This document shows positions 22,719-34,307 of a stretch of DNA of 64,000 bases, one piece after another; positions within the stretch are counted from its first letter, which is position 1; every line of letters begins with the position of its first letter. The notes beneath the pieces are model-generated. The model did not search any database. It saw nothing but the letters and a program-made list of their open reading frames with translations, and was not told where the DNA came from. The position numbers and the translations under genes are program-made. Origin of the DNA: Paramacrobiotus metropolitanus (lineage: Eukaryota > Tardigrada > Eutardigrada > Parachela > Macrobiotidae); contig NW_026570271.1 in the NCBI RefSeq assembly GCF_019649055.1, forward strand, positions 682,001-746,000, read 5' to 3'.

Positions 22719-25105
22719 TTACTGGAGGGTCTTCAGCAGGGCCTCCTTGTTCTTGGTGGCCCACTCCTTGATGGTCAGCGCGTTCTCCCCGGTGACGACG
22801 GGCACGTCGTTGCGCACCGCCGAGCACAAGCCCATACGGCCGTCCTTCACCTGGATGAAGAACTCGTACAATCCCTTGGCGTACCACTGCTCCATCTGCG
22901 AGTACTTCATCATCTCGTTGAAATCGGCCGCGGTCTTCTGCGCGTACTGCACCTGCTTGCCGGTCACCTGCGAGATGATCTCCGTCACCTGCTTCAGGTT
23001 CATCGTCTCCTCGCTCAGCCTGTTCAGGAAAAATACAATTAATCAATAAATAGTCACTGTAAAAAATTTAAATAAAATTAAAACTAAATTTACCAGAAAT
23101 AAAATTGTACAAAATAAAAATTAAATAGAACTGAATTAAAATATGGAAATAAAAAATCAGGAAAAATACTGGGGATCAACGAACTAGGAACCATAATTAA
23201 ATTAGACTGCATGTAAATAAGAAGCCGAAAAAAGACTGAAAATCACAAGATTAAATTAATGACTGAAAATTATCAAAAAATGGCCAATCAAAGCGATGAA
23301 AACCAACAAGTTAAAAAGCAATCACTGATTTAGACTGGCAATAAATAGTCATGCGGAAACGAATGAAAATCGAGGAATGAATTAATGAATCAGAAAAGCT
23401 GTCAATGAATTAAAACTACAAAAAAAAACTCGGGGATTAAAGATTAGAAATTAACAAGCTGAAATCTGAACTCTGGCACGCTAAAAGCCAAATTAAAAAA
23501 AAATAAATACGAAATAAGATCACATTCACGTGACTTCCAGCAATTGTTTACAATGTACCAACAAATTTTTGAAATCATTTGTTCGTACAGAAAACCCAAA
23601 TGCATTCATCTTCGCAGTGAAATAATTTCATTAAAAACTCTTTCCTTACATTCATTATTCTGATAATTTATTTCATCATCATTTTACCGATTTGAACAAT
23701 TGATATTCTCCATATTATTTGAATTAGCTTTCAATGCTATCAAATTAATCAATATCAAAAGGTAGTCTGCGACTCGGCGCTCACGATAGCGGATTTTATG
23801 ATCTCGTCGAAGCTCTATTAAATTCCCCGATGATCTGGTCACGCTATGTTGCGTGCTTCCGGCAAACGGAAAGCCGGTTTTATTAAGAATAACATTGATA
23901 ATTTAATACTGCAAAGAATTCCCCGAATGCCACAGTCAAAACAAATTTTCTCTCTACCGGCTTTTACTGTATGTGGTTGCCCTTGAAAACAGAAGGACGA
24001 CGCTCTCAGCTCGGTCTACCGGGAAACGCTTATCGCACGCGGTCATCGCCATCACATTACGTGGTAAAATTTATCTTTGGATAATACGAATAAATTTTCA
24101 CTTCCTGACTTGCATGTGCATAATTCAAATTTAAATCACAGAAAAACATTGAATAAATCGCGCCATACTCGCTGTAATTCCTGATAAGTATCATTCATAA
24201 ATATGATAAATGGATTTAATATTTCCACAAAAATTAAAAAATATACTAAAACGCTTCAGGCGAACTCGAAAAAAATGCAATAAATTAACTACGAAAATTT
24301 AAGGAAAAAATAATAACTTCAAAAAATACAAGGGACAAGTTCAAAATAATTTATAATCGGCAAGAAAATATCTCGCGAAAAAGTTCAAGGAAGAAATAAA
24401 AACAATTAGCGAAAATTCATGGAAAATTTCAAAAATACTACAAAATAACTAAAACTCGCAATAAAATTCCGGGAAAAAAAATTAAAAATAAATGTGAAAA
24501 TATTCCTACCAGTAGTCCTTTCCATGGTGCTTGCACGGTCCCTCACGCAGGACGGTGGCGGCCGTCTTGGCGATGTCCTCGGCGGAGATCCATCCCACGC
24601 GTTCCCCGTCGAAGAAGTCGTTGACGGTGCCCTTGTGGATGAAGGTGAACATGTTCTCCATGAAGACGTTGTTGTGCAGGTTGGTCCACTTCATGCCGCT
24701 GGCCTTGAGGTAGGCCTCGATCAGCTGATGCCAGCAGTAATGCGGATCCGTGGTGTCCCAGTCGGCGAAGATGCCCAGATGCACGACATGCTGCACACCG
24801 GCCTTGTACGCTGCGTCGATCAGTGTCTTTGACTGCTGCAACATCGCCACGGTGTAGCCGGTGATCAGCATGACGCGATCCACCCCGTTCAACGCCAGCC
24901 CGAACGTGCGGGGCTCATCCAGATCCAGGAGGACGGCGTCCTTCTTCTCCTTCTTCCATTTGTCCACTTGATCCTGACGGCGGGAGGAGTAACGCACCGT
25001 CACGTCGTCGGCGAATTTCTCGAGATTCGCCACGATCTGGCTGCCGTTGGTGCCGGTGCAGCCCAGCACCAGGATGACGGGTTTCTTGTTGTGTCCGCAC
25101 GGCAT
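22719..25105 (-). CDS. NmrA-like NAD(P)-binding oxidoreductase, copy 2
   Basis: Two exons: 25105-24510 and 23019-22719, split by a 1490-base intron at exactly the same codon (the Trp after GKDY) as in copy 1, giving 299 codons including the stop. The Rossmann motif is GCTGTNG; then LITGYTVAMLQQ, VVHLGIFADWDTTDP, NVFMENMF, and, in exon 2, EIISQVTGKQV and VPVVTGENALTIKEWA. It is clearly paralogous to copy 1, with the same intron phase. Its coding region is more GC-rich at third positions than copy 1, so the two copies may differ in expression or age. The start at 25105 gives MPCGHNKKPVILV; the longer open frame upstream (to 25156) lacks support. Role: cytosolic NAD(P)-dependent reductase of unknown substrate. 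Confidence 0.88.
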
Positions 25106-26777
25106 GGTTGGGTAGGGTTCCACGGAGAGTAGAGCGGAGAAAAAGTTCAAGGGCAAATGGAGGAGAAAGAGAGAAGGAAGGAGAACGAAGAAATGCGCTG
25201 AATGATGGCTGCTGTCTGCATGCTTTATTGAAACCAGTTCGGTATGTGTGTGTGTGCTGTGCGGCGCAGTTGCCTAGGCACGCGATCGATAACAGCCGGC
25301 TGTGCGCTGAAAAGGCGGGGCTGGTTGGCGCGATTGGCTGGGAAGGAGGGTAAACCGGTTCGCGCCGGTGCAGCAGAGCCGGCGTGTACGTACAAGTTTA
25401 TTGCACCGGTGAAGAACTCACCATCAGCAGAAGCGCAGACGTACATGTTTAAAATCGGTCGATGCACATGCGCGGTCGTGTACGTACGTGCTACCGCGAA
25501 AAGTGCCGATTCACGACCGGTTTTTGCTTTGTTTGTCCGGACTGCAGTGTTGCACAGCGCTGAAATCTTTCCAGCTGTTTCCGTTGTGTTCGATCCAGGG
25601 CCTGATTATGTCAGTCGAATACACTGTGGCGGTTTGCGCAGCGCAGAAATGCACTTCCCATTCATAAAGCACTAACAGCAAAAACAGCGCAAACAATTTA
25701 CCCGGCCGTCGCGATCGCTCCGGCACTCCTCCGGCCTCCGCGTTTTTCATTCAAGTTTTACGAACTGTGTTTTGTTGCCGCGCCAGTCATCCTGCCTACT
25801 TAAACAACATTTCCAGCACGATATGTATGGGGTCGGTATAAAAGAAATCAATGTAATCCACCGTTATTAGTTGATTTCCCATGACAAGATCCTTTTTGAA
25901 AGGGATGCTTTTCATTCCATTAATACCATGTAATCCCTACACGTAACTGATCTACTTACTGTATTCCCGTAATCCGCCGTTACATGGTAATTTCGCATGC
26001 GGTTCGAAGCGTTATACAAATACGTTACCAAATATGTGGAATATCCTAGTTTTAAAATTACTCGTGGAAATAATATACTGTAATATTACAGTATCATCTC
26101 GACAACCATTTCGTGTATGTAAACGTGTCAAATAATTTCCGTATAACTATGTCTAAAAATTTCGAACGATAATTAGTAACGTAAAAACAATTATGTACAT
26201 AATTCTGGCATTTCGGCGGTACCGTAAAGTGTACATTAATCAAGCTGCGCAACAAAGCGCAGTCAGTACCACACAACAAATCTGCGCACTTCTGGTCACA
26301 ACGTATTCCTTCTCTTGGAAAACACCATCCATTATTTGATACAAAAATGGAAACAAGACGACAAACGTCTACTTATACTTATATTTAATCACAACTCAGT
26401 AGGCTTCAGCAGTATATTGCGTCAAATATTTTGGGCTGGTATACGTATCGCATTTATAGCAATATTAATAATGTAAGTTACATATTGTATGTACAGTACG
26501 ACGTAAGATTCAATAAAAATTAATATAGATATTATGTATTTCGCAGCTAGTTATGGTTTGTACTTTGTATCGATTCAGACGTGGTATTTACTGTTTTTCC
26601 TTGCTCTAAACTGCTCCGGGCAAACGATGTCTGCTGAATGAACAGTTAAATATTTACTGTACTTCATTGTGCATGCTGTGTGTTATTGTATTGTAGATGA
26701 ATATTAAATCTTATCGTAATTGTGCTTGCGTACTTTTTCGGTTATTCTTACAGTTAGATTTTTTAGGCTTCTTTTCA

Positions 26778-26831
26778 TATCGTGTACAAGTTCATGTATA
26801 GCACGTACTGTACATGAAATTTTACACGATA
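26778..26831. repeat. Imperfect palindrome
   Basis: Left arm TATCGTGTACAAGTTCATGTA and right arm TACATGAAATTTTACACGATA, inverted with few mismatches, around a GTAC-rich centre. Intergenic; hairpin-prone, possibly a small non-autonomous element. Confidence 0.6.
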
Positions 26832-27439
26832 CTCTGCACAATAACAAATACTGTAATAAAAATCAAAATTAAATAGCGTTTTCAAATAAATAAAATCGTA
26901 ATAAAATCTTTTAATTAACATCCTCTACGATGCCGTACATCGTGCAATTTGCCGGTATATAGATATAAAGGTGACCACAGTACAGCGATGCGGATAAGTA
27001 TTAATTTTCGTTACGATCACAATCAGTACGCTGCCATCCGCAAGATATTCATTATGGGTCAGTTAAAAATACCCGGGCAATCGGTTAAAAGAATGCAGCG
27101 GATGAAACACGGCCATTACGGATAAAAATAGGTCAAAGTGGCGCGGCCGGAGACTTGCCGGAGATTTGGCATCCGTCAACCGCAGAAAGCACGCACACTG
27201 CATATATGAAACTTTAATATATTAGCCCAATGTAGAGATGTAGTGCAGCCCGTAATTCCCCGGCAACATAATCTCCCACTTAGCAATCGTTCATCCACCC
27301 CCGGAAGACATCCGCCATTCCAGCACGATTAACTCCACCACCGTTTGTACGAGATTTCAGCGTGTATTGTACCCGCGCGGACATCCCGTGTCCAAAAACA
27401 TTTTATGCAGTACATGTATACATTTGTGTGTACAGCTTA

Positions 27440-27592
27440 GGACAAAATGGTCGCATACCCAACATCTCCACATTCAGTACGAACGCAGCGCAGTGCACTG
27501 TACGACTGAGTTCAAAATATCCGTTTCGTACAAGTGCACTGCACCGCTTGCGTACAGAATGCTGGGTATGGGGCTATGCGACCATTTAGTCC
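27440..27592. mobile_element. MITE-like inverted-repeat element with TA target duplication
   Basis: The 153-bp element starts GGACAAAATGGTCGCATA and ends with the inverted copy TATGCGACCATTTAGTCC, flanked on both sides by TA. Inverted similarity continues inward (GCAGTGCAC/GTGCACTGC). TA duplication and terminal repeats fit a non-autonomous Tc1/mariner-type element. It sits about 480 bases upstream of the receptor ATG, so it may contribute to its promoter region. No open frame of note. Confidence 0.72.
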
Positions 27593-28075
27593 TACATTGT
27601 ATAGGCGTGTGTTTGCCGTGCACAGTAATTGCGCGATGGGAAATGATTGATCTGGCGCAACCGCCCACCGCAGCCGCATCACTCTCCGGCCTCTCTCTTG
27701 AACTGCGCAGCTGGCGCTGCCGGCTATTATAACGACGGGCGCTGTTTAGCTTCCGGTGGCCGCGCGCGCCCAGGAGAATGGGAAGCCCTCGAAACTGCGA
27801 CCCATATATTGCGAGCCGGTCGCTGATGTGGCTTAATTTGCGTTAATACGGTCGTGTAGCGCGTGCTGTGCTATTGCCCCCTTTAATTCCCAACAGAATA
27901 CTTTATGTATCTAGAAATCCTGGTATATTGATCATTATTAATGTGCTGGATATATTAGTACATAATTACAATAGTACGACTGTACGCGTATTTCTATTTC
28001 GCAGATGTTATTTATATAATACTATTACTGATTTATGGTTGGGAATTTTATTACGTTGATCAGCGTGCAGTAATT

Positions 28076-31000
28076 ATGGAGTTGGGTGTGGTGGCCGTTA
28101 TCTTGTGGTTGCTGCCGATCTTTGCCGGTTATACGGTGGAGGCCAGTCCCGATGCGGAGCGGTTATTTACGTTTTTAATGCGGGATTATAATAAGTTTGT
28201 CCGCCCGGTCAACGAGACGAGGAACCCATTGAAGCTGCGATTGAGTTTGAAACTGATGCAGTTGATCGGCGTGGTAGGGATTCTGTTGTATCTGTACTCT
28301 TGTAAAGCGGGTTGGCGAGGTAATTGTGTTACGCGCGTATAAAATGGATGTTGTGCTTTTTATCAGGATGAGGTTAACCAAGTTATTACCACGAGCGTCA
28401 TCGCAAGACAGGTACTGGCACTGCAGTTAATATCTATACATGACTTATTGTACTTAAATTTTGTTTATCGCTTTTTGCGAACACTTAAGGTAACACGCAG
28501 TGTATTGTATGTGGACAGTGCATGACAACTTGTTTTTGAGCTCTACCCTAGAGTGAAAACAAAAACAGTTGATGTTAATTTATAAGCAGCACTGTTTGTC
28601 ACTTAACATAAATAACGTAAATTGTTTGAATTTCCTTATCTGTAACTTATAACGTATTCTTCTAAATATTCACTTTCATGGTGTTTCTGGAAACCAGGAA
28701 GTACGTACAAGCTTAAGTGTTCTGCAGAAGTAATGTACTTGCTTGTTTGTTTCTGCCAAATGCTTTTCCCTTTGCAACAAGCTCGAAGTTGTATGAACAG
28801 TTTATCTTTTTTTCAATAGCAACGCCGCATTTGAGTACGTGATCTATTATGAGATTTGTCATACAGTACAGTTTTATCATTCATATTACAAAGCGTTTCG
28901 CAAAAAAATGTGACACCGGCGCCGTACAAACTGACAATAATTTGATAGCTCCAGTTTCCAAAATTAGAATCTTCTATAATTATTATACAGGGCGCAGTTG
29001 GCGGGATGTGTCAGTGTCATGACATACTTCGTATACGAGTATGCAGTGTATTAAGTCATTAACATGTGCCGCAGACATGGCAAGACTACAAGCTGATGTG
29101 GAATCCGGAGGAATTCGGCGGCATCACCCGACTGGACATCCCGGGGGATCAGATTTGGTTACCGGATCTGGTGTTGTATAACAAGTACGTTGTTGTAAGC
29201 AGCTTATATCCGGAGGGATATACTATTATGCAAGCCGTGGCACAACAGGATAGTACAGGGTTAATTATATTACGTGAACCGCGGTCAGTTTCATACCGTA
29301 AACTCCGTACAATTTTGGCATTTACAATATAATTATTAATGATTAAAACTACTATCATTAAAATTTCATATATTGGCCTGCGGTGCAACGATGCCTATAA
29401 ATGCCTGTACATGTGATGTAGCCACAAATTCACAATCACAAATGTGCGAATACTGCAAATATTTTCGGCAGTAAACTTCTTATTAAGTGGAAATATTCTT
29501 TTACGCAATAAATGATGTAAAATGATTTTGTTGTTATTAAAAACATGCTGCTAAGTGCTTCTCGCCAGTGTATTTAAACTTTTATTTATTTAGTTTTATT
29601 TAGTTCTATCTGTATATTATGTAGCTTTTGCTGAAAAGTACAGAGTACAATACATATAGACTTGTTATTTATTTTATTTACCTGTGTATTTTGAAATAAT
29701 GATATCGACATTAATGTTATAGTGCGGATGGAAATTACCAAATCACTCTGGTCAGCAAAGTGAAGGTGAACTATACCGGGCATATCGAATGGGAACCGCC
29801 TGTCATCTACAAGAGCTACTGTCAGATTGACGTCCGCTATTTTCCTTATGTGAGTTATGTTATGTTTGGTAAACGAGTCCACATCCCCGTACATAACTGT
29901 GTGGTGTGTACAAACGGGAGCTATTACTTTGACCAGATTACCATTGATTTCTCCCCCTTAATGTCATCAGTAAACCTAATCAATCGTGAACTTAAAGAGT
30001 CCCATGGGAGCCACTCGGGGAATTGTCTTAAAAGGCGCTCTTCCCTCGTGCTGTAGTGGTAAATGTGCAGCCACTTCTTGATACTACGTAAAGCGCTGAA
30101 CGAGTGTACGGCGGTTTACCCGACTTGCGCAGCTCTTTAAAAATCAAAGCTGATTGGTGTGTTTATCTTTTGCAGGATAAACAGAACTGTACTTTAAAGG
30201 TACGCTTATAACTGTAAACCATTTATAAAAGTACTTTATACATACTTCTATAAATAATATACACAAGTAATATAAATTAATATTAAATAAATATGTAGAT
30301 AATCGCTAGATGCCATAATACTGACATTTGAATAAATATTTAAAACAATAAAAATAATAAATAAGTAAACTGAAGTAGTTATACGCGTGCATACATGATG
30401 ACCTTTCTCCTGCATCTTTCGGCAGTTTGGTTCGTGGACGTACGATCAGACGCTGGTGGATTTGGAACCGGAACGGGATTATGTTGGTGATGCGCTAAGA
30501 ATTCAATACGGCATGGATTTATCCGAGTATATTTCTATGCATTTATTTTCTATTAATGTTGATACTGCATAAAGCTGAAGGATCCTGAGTGATGTCCACT
30601 CTTTTTGTGAGCAGATTTAAGCGGAGTATCGAATGGGATGTTATGCAGACCCAGGCATGGCGCGACCGGGTCGTTTATTCCTATGGACCTTACGTCGACA
30701 TCAAGTTTGAGTTTATCATCCGACGAAAGCCTTTATTTTACACCGGTATGTAGTGAATTAAAAATTAATAAATTTATACGAAGTTTGTACGATATGTAAT
30801 TGTTTTTGCCATGATACGCACAAAAAAGATATAAATAATGAACACGAAATGCAAAAGCGGAGCAAATTACGGAATTAATAAGTGACAAGTGTACGTAAAA
30901 AGTGTACGTATCCGCATCCTGTATTACTGTAATTAAATATAAGTAATACAATAATGCTATGATACAGCATAATTTAAGACTTACTTTATTCGCAATAATT

Positions 31001-33341
31001 TAAAGGCGAGCATTGCTCACAAAATACGTTCAAATAAAAAATTTAAGATATCGGTAAATGTAGATGAGATAAAAATTCGATATAAAATAAAGTTATCACT
31101 CCTATATTATTGCAGTGAACCTGATGATTCCGTGCGTGTTGATTTCTTTTCTGACGGTGTTCGTCTTTTATCTGCCGTGTGATAGCGGCGAAAAAGTGAC
31201 GCTGTGCATTTCCATTCTTCTGTCGCTGACGGTGTTCGTGCTCCTACTAGCCGAGGTAAAAAAACTTTTGTTATGCGTTTCAAATAATATTATCACATAA
31301 CATTCGATTCATACGCTAGGAAACGACATCCGTATAAAACTTTTCACTTTTAATCTATACTTTTTTGAATTTTAGTGTAATATTTTAGATCAAACTGTAC
31401 GACTATATTTTGATTACGTGCCTATCGAGTATCGACTCAAGGCGGCCTTAAAATTCTTGTGATAAAAACGATACATGAAATTTGATAAATAAATATTGCT
31501 AACTGCGTATAAATGTACATAGGTACATAGTACATGCAGGCGGCATTTCAGAAAAGGGCGCTGTTCATTAAAAAGTTTACGCTGTGCTTAACAGTAGCAT
31601 TTGTTAATAGTATTTCCGCTTCTTGATATATTTAATTTATTTGCGCAGATAAAATAACTTATTTGGCCTGTGCTGGTCTTGGTTTAAACCATAGTAATTG
31701 TTTTTATTTGTGCTTTGCAGATCATTCCGCCGACATCTCTAGCGGTATGTGTAATGTCTAACTGGCTCTTCTCATTTCCAGTAAAATTAAGGGCAGGATT
31801 TTTATATAAAAATTTGTTGATACAGGTGCCATTAATGGGACGGTATCTCCTGTTTACCATGGTTATGGTGACATGCAGTATTGTTTTCACCATCATTGTC
31901 ATCAATATACACGTAGGTGCACATGGTGCTACCAAATTATACTGCGCATCTAACGAAGCAGATTAAGCTGTTGCGATTGTAACGAAATAAAGCGCTTAAT
32001 GTATGTGGAATGTACTCGTAGTAGCCAGATTGTTAAGCTACTACAATCATCTTCGGCACTTTCCAGTTTCGCAATCCGGCCACGCACAATATCAACCCGG
32101 TGATAAGGGCCATCTTCATTGACTACCTTCCGAAACTCTTATTAATTGAACGGCCGACGATGAAAGACGGAGAGGACACCGAGCACGAGACGGCGGCGGA
32201 ACGCGATTACGAGCGGGAACGACAGCGCCGGTTTCTCCTGCAACAGCCGGGTCTGCTGGGATTCGCCAGTCCCCGGCGCAAAGATAATATCGAACTGAAT
32301 CGGGATGCACGGAAAGCCATCGACGGAATTAATTTCCTCGTGGAACATGTCCGCGAAACGCATAATTTTGCCAACGTAAGTATATGTACATGTACAGATA
32401 TGTACGGTGAATACGTGTGATGTCTTCTAAAAACTGAATCACACACAATTTCGACTAGAAAACACTTTCGTTTCAGCTACATATGTGCAAAAAACTTTAG
32501 ATTAATTTGCAAAATATTTATGATGCTTCGTAGAACTGATAACGTTTTGTTTAATGCCTTCCTTTTATATAGTTTTTTTATTAGGTCAGGAAATGAATGA
32601 TGTAGAAGTTTGCAATACGCGATAAATTCAAACGACGTGTCGATAAGATGATTATGCTTATTCATTCTTTAATAAATCTCGAAACAAATTTGGCAGCTGA
32701 GTAATTCGTGCAGCCTACTGGTGACTTTTCCCTTAGGCCGTTAACTTTTATATACGAGGGGATATCAGTAGCGCACCTAGATAACCCCTGTACTTGCTGC
32801 CGTCAGCCGGCTGGAGGATGACGTTGTGGCTATACATGGTGCTTTTGTACCGCGCCAGATTTAGCCATATGTATTGCCGTAACGTCACACTCCAGGTGGC
32901 TGACGGCAGCAATACAGGGGATTATCTAGGTGTGCTACTGACATCCCCTCTTATTTTATAAAAAGCTCGCGGTTTAGTAATACTCAAGAAATGCTGATGA
33001 CCTTTCGTTTAGATCATCACGCTTAAACTTTTCTAGATTACTTCATAGTTCATACAGTACAGCATTCGTCTGCGGCGCGCTAGTCATTGCGCATTATATA
33101 CTGACGACCTTTCATGTAGATTGTCAAAGACTGGAAATACATTGCCATGGTATTGGATCGGCTGTTTCTCTGGATGTTCGCCGCGGCATGCTTAATCGGT
33201 ACAGGAACGTTAATACTAGATTCCCCCGAACTCTACGATTATTCCAGCGAGCCCATACCGAAGCGGTGTGATATACCCGGTCCCATTAAATACGATAAGT
33301 GGATCTGTTTTGTTCCCGAGGAAGATGACATTACGTACTGA
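28076..33341 (+). CDS. Nicotinic acetylcholine receptor subunit, non-alpha type
   Basis: Twelve exons: 28076-28273, 28367-28411, 29075-29184, 29723-29849, 30176-30199, 30426-30526, 30615-30745, 31116-31255, 31721-31744, 31826-31912, 32067-32375, 33120-33341; all junctions GT-AG, 506 codons with the stop. Signal peptide 1-24. The extracellular domain has [25 protein letters not shown], a Cys-loop of 13 residues (C151-C165, FPYDKQN) and FGSWTYD. TM1 about 242-266; TM2 [23 protein letters not shown] about 272-294; TM3 303-325; short cytoplasmic loop; TM4 440-465. It is a cation channel subunit of the neuronal or muscle plasma membrane. The loop C region lacks the vicinal Cys pair, so it is not an alpha subunit, and the loop D Trp is Ile. 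A 40-residue tail with two Cys follows TM4, longer than usual. Two exons are only 24 bases. Confidence 0.93.
32755..32951. mobile_element. MITE (Tc1/mariner-like ends) in the last intron of the nicotinic receptor gene
   Basis: The 197-bp element is flanked by TA on both sides. Terminal repeats of about 80 bp begin GAGGGGATRTCAGTAGC and pair along almost the whole length (CACCTAGATAA, GCTGCCGTCAGCC, TGACGTT), leaving a short centre. High identity of the arms suggests recent activity. It lies between exon 11 and exon 12 and is cleanly contained in the intron, so splicing is probably unaffected. No coding capacity. Confidence 0.82.
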
Positions 33342-34307
33342 TGACATTGTGGCTGGTGCTCGTCTTGTTTTCTCAAGATTTGACAGTGACCAGGGGATTT
33401 ATCATTAACTACAAATTGCTGTGCAAAGGTCGTGCTGGATCCTGACCAAAGTACTAAACCGTAGAAGCGAATTTCCTCCCTTGGAATTTCATTAAAGAAA
33501 TATGATGTGTGATAAGGCTCATGGAAAATAACTACAGTAGCAGTCAACAATAATGTTGTGATATAATTTGTTTTCATGGCACGGCTGATGAAACGTGTAC
33601 TGTAGATGTTTGGTTAGGATTTTGCGCGAAATATTTTGGATTAAAAATGTAATTAAACAACCGCATTCGAAGTAACACTGCCGTAAAATTAGAGAGATGT
33701 GTATGGGCGATTTACATCCCTCGGCCGGCTTTTGGCACGTGCTTAGATCATTACGAAATCCGAACTGCACTGGATTCCCTTACAGATAACAGACCACGTC
33801 GTATTTTAGTATACTAGTTATTATTTTTAGTGACCTATACCATAGTATTCTATCTAACACTTAATGTTTCATTTATTTAGTACAGCATTAATTTTATGAA
33901 GTATGTATCGTATTTTCCGAATACTGTGTGCTTTAACTAACGAGCAGAATGTATTATGCTTCCAGGAGTTCGCGGTCGCAGTTTAAGTAGATATTATCAA
34001 TTTCTACAACCGCAACAGGTGACGGAAGCAAAAGGTCACGCGATAAAATCTTAAACCCACGTGCCAGTTTGCATGCGTGCTCACGTGAGTAACCACAAGC
34101 CGATGGCGGTTTTCGCTCTTAGGCAGAAAATTATGTGAATGATGAAACATGTTAATTTTAGCGACGAGAATTAAATACAGGAAAAAGATAATACCCGCAA
34201 TATAGACAATTCTGTACTTAATACTGTCAAAAGAAAGTTTTCCTGTATTGCACCGTATTTCGGCGTAAAATGCAACATGATTCATCCGTCGCATTCAAGA
34301 ACAGCTT
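33342..34307. other. Convergent 3' spacer, nothing recognised
   Basis: The nicotinic receptor and the GPCR end towards each other here. The 0.97 kb contains both 3' untranslated regions and no family-like open frame. Confidence 0.45.

Larger units (their letters stand above)
25106..28075. other. Divergent promoter region between reductase copy 2 and nicotinic receptor
   Basis: These two genes read away from each other, so about 3 kb holds both promoters. The first 600 bases are GC-richer than the rest. It contains the hairpin at 26778-26831 and the MITE at 27440-27592. Open frames such as 25244-25675 have no domain and overlap on both strands, so I do not call them genes. Confidence 0.45.
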
